Source: Acetobacteraceae bacterium (GTDB lineage: Bacteria; Pseudomonadota; Alphaproteobacteria; Acetobacterales; Acetobacteraceae). From it: a stretch of 7,483 nt of DNA. A model generated the notes under the pieces. The model worked only from the letters and a program-made list of their open reading frames with translations, was not told the DNA's origin and did not search any database. Positions 1-7,483 of the stretch are shown in pieces. How positions within the stretch are numbered: position 1 is the stretch's first letter; the number at the start of each line of letters is the position of its first letter. The position numbers and the translations under genes were made by a program. The stretch is taken from the NCBI GenBank assembly GCA_019237355.1, contig JAFAHH010000432.1, positions 1 to 7,483 of the forward strand, given 5' to 3'.

Positions 1-1332
1 TTAGCCCTGGTAACCCCCATACGCGCGGCGACACCGCACGCCCCGGCTTCCGCCGATCCCGGCAGGCGGCTGGATTTGCAGGCGGGAGGCGGCAAGGTGC
101 TGACTTTGCGAAGCGCCGCAACCAACGTGTTCGTGGCCAACCCCAAAATCGCGCAGGTGCAGCCGGCCAGCGCCAGCTCGTTGTTCGTGTTCGGGGTCGC
201 ACCCGGCCGCACCACGGTGGCGGCGCTGGATAGCGATGGCCAGACCCTCGCCGAATACGAAGTAACCGTTCACCCGTCCGACTTTTCCGCCGGTGAGGCG
301 CAGGCAGCGATTGCGCGGGCCATCCCCGGCCGGAGCGTGCGCGTGCACGCCCAAACCAAAGGGTTGGTCGTCAGCGGCCAAGTCAGCACGCCCGAAGAGG
401 CCGCCCAGGTGCTCGCTGTGGCCCGTGGCTACCTTGGGGAGGGCCAAACGCTAGAGAACCAGCTTGCGGTCCAATCGGCCGTTCAGGTCACGCTCAAGGT
501 GCGAATCGCCGAAATGTCCCGCTCCGTTACGCGCGCACTCGGCATCAATTGGCAGGCGTTTGGATCATCCGGACGGTACGCGATCGCTGCTTTGGCGGTA
601 AACCCACTGATTGCTGCAGCAACGACCGCAGGGGCGAGCGCGGTGGGGTTTGGCACGCCGGAGGTGAATGCGCTGATTGACGCCCTGGCGCAGGATAATC
701 TCGCACGCGTTCTGGCCGAGCCGAACCTTACGGTCATGAGCGGCCAGCCCGCGAGTTTCCTCGCTGGCGGTGAGTTCCCAATTCCTGTCGGCCAGCAGAA
801 TGGCCAAATAACCATTGAGTTCAAACATTTCGGCGTGAAGCTCGATTTCGTGCCGACCGTGCTCTCCTCCGGCCGGATCAACCTGCATGTCAGCCCCGAA
901 GTTAGTGAACTGACGAATCAAGGGGCCGTGCAGCTCAGTGCGGGCAATGCCATCATCCAAATCCCAGCCATCAATGTGCGCCGGGCCGAAACGACGGTAG
1001 AGCTCGGCACCGGCCAAAGCTTCGCCATTGCCGGCCTGCTGCAGGACGGGGTGACCACTGCCGGCAATGGCGTGCCGATACTGGGCGACTTGCCGGTGCT
1101 GGGCGCGCTCTTCCGCTCGGATAATTTCCAGCGGAAAGAAACCGAGCTGGTCATCGTGGTGACGCCATACATCGTGCGCCCGGTGAATGACCCGGCGGCA
1201 TTGCACACGCCCGGCGAGGATTATCGGCCCCCCTCCGACCTCGAACGCATTCTGCTGCTCCGGCAAGCCGCGGCGGGACAGCCAGCCGTGCCGGTACGAA
1301 TACCCGGCCAGGCGGGGTTCATCGTGCAATGA
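1..1332 (+). CDS. cpaC: Flp/Tad pilus outer-membrane secretin CpaC/RcpA (5' partial)
   Basis: This gene forms the outer-membrane ring through which the Flp pilus leaves the cell. The reading frame is open from base 1, so the start and most of the signal peptide lie to the left; 443 codons are visible. The first residues (LALVTPIRAA, then an Ala/Pro-rich stretch) look like the end of a signal peptide. A TTG at 76 could be mistaken for the start, but it falls inside the first domain. Visible fragment residues 26-90 match the pilus-secretin N-terminal domain (GGGKVLTL, VANPKIAQVQ). Residues 95-158 are a BON-like domain (GLVVSGQVSTPEEA). Residues 236-395 are the secretin domain, with the family signatures LAEPNLTVMSGQ, FLAGGEFPIPV, VSPEVSEL, RRAETTVELGTGQSFAIAGL and ETELVIVVTPYIVRPV. 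The stop overlaps the start of the next gene by 4 nt (ATGA). The family assignment is secure. Confidence 0.96.
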   Translation, partial: LALVTPIRAATPHAPASADPGRRLDLQAGGGKVLTLRSAATNVFVANPKIAQVQPASASSLFVFGVAPGRTTVAALDSDGQTLAEYEVTVHPSDFSAGEAQAAIARAIPGRSVRVHAQTKGLVVSGQVSTPEEAAQVLAVARGYLGEGQTLENQLAVQSAVQVTLKVRIAEMSRSVTRALGINWQAFGSSGRYAIAALAVNPLIAAATTAGASAVGFGTPEVNALIDALAQDNLARVLAEPNLTVMSGQPASFLAGGEFPIPVGQQNGQITIEFKHFGVKLDFVPTVLSSGRINLHVSPEVSELTNQGAVQLSAGNAIIQIPAINVRRAETTVELGTGQSFAIAGLLQDGVTTAGNGVPILGDLPVLGALFRSDNFQRKETELVIVVTPYIVRPVNDPAALHTPGEDYRPPSDLERILLLRQAAAGQPAVPVRIPGQAGFIVQ

Positions 1333-1646
1333 GCAAGATCATCACCCCAGCGCTCGGATTGCTGCTGCTGGCCGGGTGCGCTGCGAGCGACCCTTATCGC
1401 CGTCCGGGCACGTGGCAGCCAAACGGGGCCGTGGCCGGAAACCTGGCCGTCATGCTGCAAGATCCATACGATCTCGTGCGGGGCCGCGGCGAGACCGCAC
1501 CGCAACCAAAACGCGGCATCGATCCCGTGTTGCGGCTTTGGGATGATCACGTGAAGCCGTTCAACGGCGCCGAGGGCAACCAGCCCGCCCCCGTTTCCCA
1601 GCCCACCGCCCCGGGCCCAGCGCCCGCCCAGTCAGGAGGGAGCTGA
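1329..1646 (+). CDS. cpaD: Short CpaD-like pilus assembly lipoprotein
   Basis: This is a 105-residue lipoprotein in the cpaD position between secretin and cpaE. It starts with a short hydrophobic signal and a clear lipobox (LLAGC, Cys17), so it should be lipidated and exported. Residues 21-55 hold the only conserved-looking block: DPYRRPGTW, then NLAVMLQDPYDLVRGRGE. The second part resembles the C-terminal motif of CpaD proteins (NLAAMVADPxDLVxPR), recalled from the family. The rest, from about residue 82, is a Pro/Ala/Gln-rich low-complexity tail. Ordinary CpaD proteins are about twice as long or more, so this is either a reduced CpaD or a separate small lipoprotein family carrying the same motif. 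The ATG overlaps the cpaC stop as ATGA. Only a weak purine-rich stretch (AGGCGGGG, 1311-1318) precedes it, so translation probably depends on coupling. Gene reality is firm; the name cpaD rests on position and motif. Confidence 0.8.
   Translation: MSKIITPALGLLLLAGCAASDPYRRPGTWQPNGAVAGNLAVMLQDPYDLVRGRGETAPQPKRGIDPVLRLWDDHVKPFNGAEGNQPAPVSQPTAPGPAPAQSGGS
1634..1642 (+). promoter_or_regulatory. Strong ribosome binding site for cpaE first start
   Basis: AGGAGGGAG lies inside the last codons of the CpaD-like gene. Its AGGAGG core ends 8 nt before the ATG at 1648. It is one of the two best Shine-Dalgarno sequences in the cluster and supports 1648 as a used start for cpaE. Confidence 0.7.
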
Positions 1647-1647
1647 A

Positions 1648-2900
1648 ATGCCGGATGACGTACGCCTCCCGATCCGGCTGGAGGCAGACAGCAGCGCCGA
1701 ATCAGCCCGGGCCGATCGAGGAGCTGCAATGGCCTTCGTCACGGACCCACAGAGCGAATCAGCGTTGCGAGAAGGCCTGCTGGACGCATTGCCGGAGGGG
1801 ATCGAGACGCGGCGCGCCGATATCTACGCCGCAATCGCCGCCCTGCAAAAAATTCCAGCACTCCGCGTTCTTGTCGTGGATATCAGCGGTGAAGAGCAAC
1901 CAGTCGGCGCGCTCGCGCAGCTTTCGGAAGTGGTGGAGCCGGACGCTTGCGTGCTGGTCGTCGGCGAATCCAATGACCTCGGCCTATATCGTGAGATAAC
2001 CCGCGGCCTCGGTGCAGCCGAATACTTGGCAAAACCGCTGACCCGCGATCTTGTCTCGCGCCATTTCAGCCCGCTCGTTCGCGGCCAGGCGCCGGCGCGA
2101 ACGGGCTTACGGGGAGGCCGTTTCATTACCGTGACTGGCGCCCGCGGCGGCGTGGGTGCGAGCGTGATCGCGGCCAATCTTGCCTGGTATGTGGGCGCGC
2201 TCGGACGCCGGCACACAGCACTGCTCGATGCGGATCTGTATCTGGGAACCGCCGCGTTCCTCCTGAACGCCGAGGCGGGTTCGGGCTTGCGGACGGCCCT
2301 GGAAGCGCCGGATCGGATCGACGCCCTGCTGGCCGAGCGGGCCTCTCGGCCCGTTGCCGACCGCCTGCATGTTCTATCCGGGCAGGAAAACCTGGCGCAG
2401 CAAGTGGGGTACGCTCCGGGCGCCGGTGGGCAGCTCGTCGAGGTGCTGCGGAAACGGTATAATTTCATTATCGGTGACGTGGCCTGGCGACCTGCGCCGC
2501 TCTCCCGCGATCTGCTTCAACTCGCGGATCACCGCGTCCTTGTCCTCACCCCTACCCTGGCCAGCGCCCGGGATGCACTCCGCATCCTTTCGCTTAACGG
2601 TTCTGCCGGTGCAGCCCGCAAACAAGGCGCATCCTTGGTGCTGAACCGGCTTGGCATGCCCGGCGGCCTGAAGCGGGCGCAAGTGGAGGAGGCGCTGGAT
2701 ATGCCCGTGGACGTGGTTATTCCCGATTTGCCGCGGGAAATTGGCACAGCGGCCACACTCGGTGAGCCTGCTGCGGCACAGAGCGGCGCCTTTTCCCGAG
2801 CGATCGCCGAACTGGCCGGAGTGATCGGCTCGAGCGGCCTGCCGCAGTTTGGGAAAACCTCGATACTGGCCCGCCTGCAAAGTCTTTTTGGTAATAGAAA

Positions 2901-2904
<4 letters not shown>
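1648..2904 (+). CDS. cpaE: Tad pilus localisation ATPase CpaE/TadZ (receiver-like + ParA/MinD-like)
   Basis: CpaE/TadZ is a MinD/ParA-related protein that positions the Tad machine, often at a pole. The product here is 418 residues. Residues 28-140 form an atypical receiver domain: FVTDP (Asp33) as strand 1, VLVVDIS (Asp78) at the phosphoacceptor place, and YLAKPL (Lys129) at the place of the receiver lysine. Residues 158-395 are the ATPase domain. It has a deviant P-loop GARGGVGAS (164-172), in which the usual GK[ST] lysine is Ala; LLDADLYLG (192-200) as the switch I/A' motif; and FIIGD (Asp277) as Walker B. Ala in the GAS position is common in alphaproteobacterial CpaE. The gene starts 1 nt after the previous stop and overlaps cpaF by 4 nt. 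A second ATG at 1729 (residue 28) also has a good ribosome site and would begin exactly at the receiver domain; the first 27 residues look unstructured. Confidence 0.94.
1718..1731 (+). promoter_or_regulatory. Competing internal ribosome site and ATG in cpaE
   Basis: GAGGAG (1718-1723) sits 5 nt before an in-frame ATG at 1729 (Met28, beginning MAFVTDP). Translation from here would give a 391-residue CpaE lacking the loose N-terminal tail but with all domains intact. The sequence alone does not decide between this start and 1648. Confidence 0.4.
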
Positions 2905-4276
<1,372 letters not shown>

Positions 4277-4280
<4 letters not shown>

Positions 4281-5242
4281 GCCCCAACCTGCTGCAGCTG
4301 GTTCTCGTCCTGTCCTGTCTCTGCCTCGCCGGTATGGGCGCAATCGGGCTGCTTGTCGCACGCGCCCAGACGACCCGGGATAAAGTGAAGGCGCGCATCG
4401 CCGCTGTGGCCCCGCTCGCGCGCGGACAGCTACTACCGCCGGTGACCGCCACAATGATCCGCGCCGGCATCAAGAACGGTCCGGCGATCGCCTCCTTGCT
4501 CACGCCATTCGGCTGCGACCCGGCCCGCGCCCAGGTCTACCCCGTACGCTGGTGGATCGTGCTGCTCGCAGGCTGCGGCGTGGGCTACGCGGCCGCCGCT
4601 GGCTGCTCCGCAGTAATGGGTGATCTGGGCTACGTGGCCTGGCCGTTCGTGTGGATCGCAACCAGCCGGGCGGCTTTCGGCCGCTGGGAAGGCAAGCGGA
4701 AGGATCTGCTCTTGAAGCAATTTCCCGATGCGCTTGCGATGATCATTCGCTGCGTTCGCGTGGGCATTCCGGTAACCGAATCGGTGCGCCTGGTCGCACG
4801 CGAACTGCCCGACCCGACTGGCGCCGAGTTCCGGCAACTGGGCGAGGAAATTGCTATTGGCATTCCGGTTGACGTGGCGCTGCTCAACGCCGCTCAGCGC
4901 ACCAGCCTTCCGGAATACCGCTTTTTCGCAACCGCCCTCACCCTCCAGGCGCAAACTGGCGGCGGCTTGAGCCAGGCACTCGAGGGACTGGCCGACGTGA
5001 TACGCCGCCGGCTTGCGCTGCGCGCCCGGGGCTATGCCCTCACCTCGGAAGCCCGAACCAGCACGCTCGTGCTCACGGCGATGCCGTTCGTCGTGGGCGG
5101 CGTGCTGTTTTTCCTCTCGCCGGGCTACATCTCGATCTTGTTTACCGACACGGCTGGACCGCCTTTGCTGGCTACTGCGCTCGGGCTTATCTGCGCCGCG
5201 GTCGTCATCATGCGCAAAATAGTCCGCAACGCGCTGGCTTGA
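4277..5242 (+). CDS. tadB: Flp pilus inner-membrane platform protein TadB
   Basis: TadB is one of the two paired inner-membrane platform proteins (type II secretion system F domain) that transmit the work of CpaF to the growing pilus. It has 321 residues, starting at GTG. Predicted membrane segments are residues 5-28, 91-112, 116-132, 265-289 and 297-312. The cytoplasmic F domain runs about 146-265: KQFPDALAMIIRCVRVGIPV, a helical stretch with GAEFRQLGEEIAIGIPVDVA, then QTGGGLSQALEGLADVIRRR. This is typical TadB: the QTGGGL...L..L...IR.R motif occurs once. Genes tadB and tadC are usually adjacent, as here. The start overlaps cpaF by 4 nt and the stop is 8 nt before the preferred tadC ATG. No defect is visible. 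Confidence 0.95.
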
Positions 5243-5248
5243 GGCGGG
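5241..5248 (+). promoter_or_regulatory. Ribosome binding site favouring tadC ATG 5251
   Basis: GAGGCGGG begins within the tadB stop codon. Its GAGG core is 6 nt before ATG 5251. The alternative TTG at 5239, overlapping the tadB stop as TTGA, has no such sequence in front of it. Confidence 0.5.
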
Positions 5249-5250
5249 CG

Positions 5251-6183
5251 ATGAACGGAACCATCGTGCTCGCGGGCGCGGGACTGAGCCTTGCCGCCCT
5301 GGCTGCCGCGGCAATCCTGCTGGTCGCCCAGAGCCGGCGAGATAAGCGTTTCCAGCAACGGGTGCGCGCCATTCGGGGGAAGGCGGCAGCATCCGAGCCC
5401 GCGTCTTTGGCATCCCAGCCACTTGCGATCCGCATCGTTACCGGGCTCGGCGCGGCTGTGGCGCGCAGCGGACTTCTGCCTGGCCGTACCCTTAATGAAC
5501 TCGAACAGACCCTCGCGGCCTCGGGGCTGCATGGCCGCAATGGCATAAGTCTTTTCGTCGGCAGCAAGATCTTGCTGTTCCTGGCCGCCCCCTTGATCAC
5601 GCTGATATTGGTGCGGGCCTTGGCGATCGGCGCGGGCATAGGGCAGGTTCTCCCGTTCGTGGCGGCCGGAGCCGGGTTGCTCCTTCCTGACCGGATCGTT
5701 CGGCGCAACCGCCAGCGGTACCTGGCCCGGCTTGATCGGGGCGTGCCCGACATGCTCGATTTGCTCGTCATCTGCACCCAAGCGGGGCTGGGCCTGTTCC
5801 CGGCGCTGCAGCGGGTGTCGGCAGAGGTCGGGCACGCCCATCCGGAAGTGGCGAAAGAGCTGGCCCAGACCACATCCGAGATGCATATTGCCGTCGATAG
5901 CAGCGCCGCGCTGATTTCCCTGGCTGCCCGGACTGGGCTTGAGAGCCTCAAGCGGCTCACCACGACCTTGGTCCAGACGATGCAATACGGCACACCGATC
6001 ACGGAGGCGCTTCGCGCGCTGGCCGCGGAAATGCGGCAGGAGATGCTGACCCGCTATGAGGAAAAAGCCGCTCGCCTTCCCGTAGTCCTGACCATACCGA
6101 TGATTGTCTTCCTGTTGCCTTGCGTATTCATCGTGGTTGGCGGCCCGGCAGTGATTCAGATAATGAAGGCGTTCAACCATTAG
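5251..6183 (+). CDS. tadC: Flp pilus inner-membrane platform protein TadC
   Basis: TadC is the second F-domain platform protein, partner of TadB. From ATG 5251 it has 310 residues. A TTG at 5239 would add four residues (M/L-R-R-A), but the ATG has the ribosome site, so I prefer it. Predicted membrane segments are residues 6-27, 103-122, 126-147 and 277-297. The F domain covers about 165-275: VPDMLDLLVICTQAGLGLFP, then LAARTGLESLKRLTTTLVQT, then QYGTPITEALRALAAEMRQE, followed by the YEEKAARLPVVLTIPM segment that leads into the last membrane helix. These are the usual TadC signatures (QAG.GL..AL, RTG...L, Q....G..I.EALR.LA.EMR). The stop is 3 nt before the tadD start, indicating the same transcript. 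Nothing is missing or broken. Confidence 0.95.
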   Translation: MNGTIVLAGAGLSLAALAAAAILLVAQSRRDKRFQQRVRAIRGKAAASEPASLASQPLAIRIVTGLGAAVARSGLLPGRTLNELEQTLAASGLHGRNGISLFVGSKILLFLAAPLITLILVRALAIGAGIGQVLPFVAAGAGLLLPDRIVRRNRQRYLARLDRGVPDMLDLLVICTQAGLGLFPALQRVSAEVGHAHPEVAKELAQTTSEMHIAVDSSAALISLAARTGLESLKRLTTTLVQTMQYGTPITEALRALAAEMRQEMLTRYEEKAARLPVVLTIPMIVFLLPCVFIVVGGPAVIQIMKAFNH

Positions 6184-6186
6184 TGT

Positions 6187-6972
6187 ATGATCGCCTCCAT
6201 GCGTCCCGCTGCACTTACTTTTCTGCTGGCGTTAACCGCTTGCGGTAGCAATTCCCACCCAGACCCTGCGACACTCCTCGGAGCAGGGTCACCCGGGCTT
6301 GACGTCGCCCGGGCGGCCCTGGCCGGCGGCTCACCCCGCTCGGCTCTGGCGCTGAGCGGCGCCGCCCTGCAGCGGGACCCTGGCAATCTCAAGGCGATGC
6401 TGACCCAGGCTGATGCGGCGGCGGAACTTGGCCGCCTAGCGGAGGCAGAAGCGCTGTATGAACAGGCGCGGCAGATCGATCCCAGCTCCGAGGCTGCGCT
6501 GCTCGGCCTGGGGCGAATCCGCTTGACTACGGATCCGGCGATTGCAGAGATTCTGTTTCTGGAAGTGTCCACGCATAATCCGCGGAATGCAGCGGCACTG
6601 AACAACCTCGGTATTGCCCGCGATCTGCAGGGTCGCCATGCCGCCGCTCAGGCGGCCTATCGGCAAGCCCTAGGCGTGGCCCCAGAGATGCGAGCGGCGA
6701 CGGTAAATCTTGCTCTGTCGCTTGCACTGAGTGGCCGGGCAGGGCAGGGACTCGATCTGGTCCGGCCTCTAAGGATTTCGCGCGAGGCCGCGACGCGCTT
6801 TAGGCACGATTTCGCCGCTATTGCGGAAATGGCAGGAGACCGGAAATCGGCCGAACTGGCCATCAAGCCCGACCTCCCGCCGGAGCAAGTCCGGACGGCG
6901 CTCGGCGGCTACGATGCGTTGTCGCGGCCGGGCGCCGAGCTGGATGCTCCGGATCGCTCAACGGGGCGTTAG
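6187..6972 (+). CDS. tadD: Tad pilus TPR lipoprotein TadD
   Basis: TadD is a TPR lipoprotein that in studied Tad systems is needed for pilus assembly, probably by helping the secretin. The product is 261 residues. The N-terminus is a lipoprotein signal with lipobox LTAC (Cys19). TPR-like repeats fill about residues 34-200: a degenerate first unit (ARAALAGGSPRSALALSGAA), then units near 67-100 (ending YEQARQIDP), 101-133, 134-167 (NNLGIARDLQGRHAAAQAAY) and 168-200. The C-terminal 60 residues are low in motifs. ATG 6187 is 3 nt after the tadC stop. A second in-frame ATG at 6199 would still keep the lipobox, with Cys at residue 15. Neither start has a strong ribosome site (GAAGG at 6165-6169 is far), so coupling to tadC is likely. 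The last 15 nt overlap infC antisense. Here tadE/F/G do not follow, so this is probably the last gene of the operon. Confidence 0.92.
   Translation: MIASMRPAALTFLLALTACGSNSHPDPATLLGAGSPGLDVARAALAGGSPRSALALSGAALQRDPGNLKAMLTQADAAAELGRLAEAEALYEQARQIDPSSEAALLGLGRIRLTTDPAIAEILFLEVSTHNPRNAAALNNLGIARDLQGRHAAAQAAYRQALGVAPEMRAATVNLALSLALSGRAGQGLDLVRPLRISREAATRFRHDFAAIAEMAGDRKSAELAIKPDLPPEQVRTALGGYDALSRPGAELDAPDRSTGR
6262..6290 (+). other. Inverted repeat, hairpin A in early tadD
   Basis: GACCCTGC (6262-6269) and GCAGGGTC (6283-6290) are perfect 8-bp reverse complements around a 13-nt loop. They lie about 75 nt after the tadD start. The right arm is shared with hairpin B, so only one of the two can form at a time. 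No T-run follows, so it is not an intrinsic terminator. Confidence 0.45.
6284..6321 (+). other. Inverted repeat, hairpin B in early tadD
   Basis: Bases 6284-6298 pair with 6307-6321 in a 15-position stem with one A/C mismatch and one G-T wobble. The inner 7 bp (CCCGGGC/GCCCGGG) are perfect and the loop is TTGACGTC. It competes with hairpin A for 6284-6290. It may be a chance product of GC-rich coding sequence. Confidence 0.45.
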
Positions 6973-7483
6973 CACCATCACCATTTGCCGGTTTTCCATG
7001 CGTGGCATCTGCTCGACCTTGGTCATGGCATCCATCTCAGAGCGGATCCGTTCGAGCACGCGAATACCGATTTCCTGGTGAGCCATCTCGCGCCCGCGAA
7101 AGCGCAGCGTCACCTTCACCTTATCGCCCTCTTCAATGAACGACTTCATCGCCCGGAGCTTAACCTGGTAATCGTTCTCGTCGATATTTGGGCGAACCTT
7201 GATCTCCTTAATCTCGATGACTTTCTGCTTCTTCTTCGCTTCGTTCTTCTTTTTCTGCTGTTCGTATTTGAACTTACCGAAATCAAGGATCTTTACGACT
7301 GGCGGATCGGCATTCGGGCTGATCTCCACCAAATCCAGTCCGGTTTCATAAGCGCGCCGCAAAGCGTCCCGCGCGCTCATTACGCCTTGCATTTGTCCAT
7401 TCTGGTCGATTAGCCGAACACTTGGGGCGCGTACCTCCTCATTGACGCGTGGTCCTTCGCGCGTTGGCGGCGCGGGTAAGGGT
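6958..7483 (-). CDS. infC: Translation initiation factor IF-3 (5' partial)
   Basis: IF-3 binds the 30S subunit, keeps it apart from 50S, and checks the start codon and initiator tRNA. The frame is open to the right edge, with 174 residues visible, so the true start lies beyond 7483. An ATG at 7392 is internal: the residues before it (GPRVNEEVRAPSVRLIDQNG) are the conserved IF-3 N-terminus. Fragment residues 10-75 are the N-terminal domain (ARDALRRAYETGLDLVEISP, VVKILDFGKFKYEQ). Residues 76-92 are the Lys-rich linker. Residues 93-174 are the C-terminal domain (IKEIKVRPNIDENDYQVKLR, EEGDKVKVTLRFRGREMAHQ). Perhaps only a handful of residues are missing. It runs against the pilus operon and is a housekeeping gene unrelated to it. 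Its last 15 nt overlap tadD, leaving no room for a conventional terminator between them. Confidence 0.97.
   Translation of the reverse strand, partial: PLPAPPTREGPRVNEEVRAPSVRLIDQNGQMQGVMSARDALRRAYETGLDLVEISPNADPPVVKILDFGKFKYEQQKKKNEAKKKQKVIEIKEIKVRPNIDENDYQVKLRAMKSFIEEGDKVKVTLRFRGREMAHQEIGIRVLERIRSEMDAMTKVEQMPRMENRQMVMVLTPR

Noticed and set aside
76..78. TTG as the start of the secretin gene
   Set aside because: The frame is open back to base 1 and the preceding residues look like the end of a signal peptide; starting here would remove the export signal.
168..172. Missing P-loop lysine in CpaE as evidence of an inactive protein
   Set aside because: The GAS form of this motif is frequent in alphaproteobacterial CpaE/TadZ proteins, and the other ATPase motifs remain, so it is not a sign of decay. 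(Positions are residues of CpaE; in bases about 2149-2163.)
2336..2355. 8-bp stem with TCTC loop inside cpaE
   Set aside because: Short GC stems like this are common in GC-rich coding sequence; there is no competing partner, T-run or regulatory position.
2892..2897. TAATAG as a -10 box of an internal promoter before cpaF
   Set aside because: The sequence 17 nt upstream (around 2869-2874) is GC-rich and nothing like TTGACA; a lone AT-rich hexamer is not enough.
5125..6180. Minus-strand open frame of 351 codons opposite tadB/tadC, and similar long ones at 4433-5422, 3627-4454 and 565-1329
   Set aside because: Long antisense frames are expected in GC-rich coding DNA. The products lack recognisable domains and are rich in Arg, Gln, His and Gly, while the plus strand encodes well-conserved pilus proteins.
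7390..7392. ATG (minus strand) as the start of infC
   Set aside because: At least 20 conserved IF-3 residues precede it in frame, so it is an internal Met.
6985..7413. Plus-strand open frame of 142 codons, Leu/Phe-rich
   Set aside because: It is the antisense of the IF-3 gene. Its hydrophobic run is the mirror of the Lys/Glu-rich linker, and the IF-3 reading on the other strand is unmistakable.

Overview
The window is almost entirely one tightly packed plus-strand cluster for a Flp/Tad (type IVc) pilus assembly machine. It reads secretin cpaC/rcpA (5' end cut off), a very short CpaD-like lipoprotein, cpaE/tadZ, the ATPase gene cpaF/tadA, tadB, tadC and the TPR lipoprotein gene tadD. The cluster meets head-on the 3' end of infC (translation initiation factor IF-3) on the minus strand, whose 5' end lies beyond the right edge. 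There is no tRNA, rRNA, insertion sequence, CRISPR array or non-coding stretch of any length.

The organism is most likely an alphaproteobacterium. The DNA is GC-rich and the gene order cpaC-cpaD-cpaE-cpaF-tadB-tadC-tadD is the alphaproteobacterial (Caulobacter-like) arrangement. The CpaE P-loop is of the GARGGVGAS type and the IF-3 is typically proteobacterial. The order Rhodospirillales (Acetobacteraceae) or the sphingomonads are plausible, but this is inference; the window has no taxonomic marker beyond infC.

Layout: 1-1332 secretin; 1329-1646 CpaD-like; 1648-2904 CpaE; 2901-4280 CpaF; 4277-5242 TadB; 5251-6183 TadC; 6187-6972 TadD; 6958-7483 infC, reverse. Neighbouring pilus genes overlap by 4 nt (ATGA or GTGA junctions) or are separated by 1-8 nt, so they are probably one transcript with coupled translation. 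The promoter, the pilin (flp), the prepilin peptidase (cpaA/tadV), cpaB/rcpC and the pseudopilin genes tadE/F/G are not here; some presumably lie to the left or elsewhere.

How the parts work together, from knowledge of the families: CpaF hydrolyses ATP at the cytoplasmic face and drives the TadB/TadC inner-membrane platform. CpaE places the machine in the cell. Pilin is pushed through the CpaC outer-membrane ring, which the lipoproteins CpaD and TadD help to assemble or stabilise.

I do not see a previously undescribed system. The points worth a second look are the reduced CpaD, the CpaE receiver-like domain with its phosphoacceptor-type residues kept and two competing start sites, the codon-aligned antisense overlap of tadD and infC, and two mutually exclusive hairpins early in tadD.
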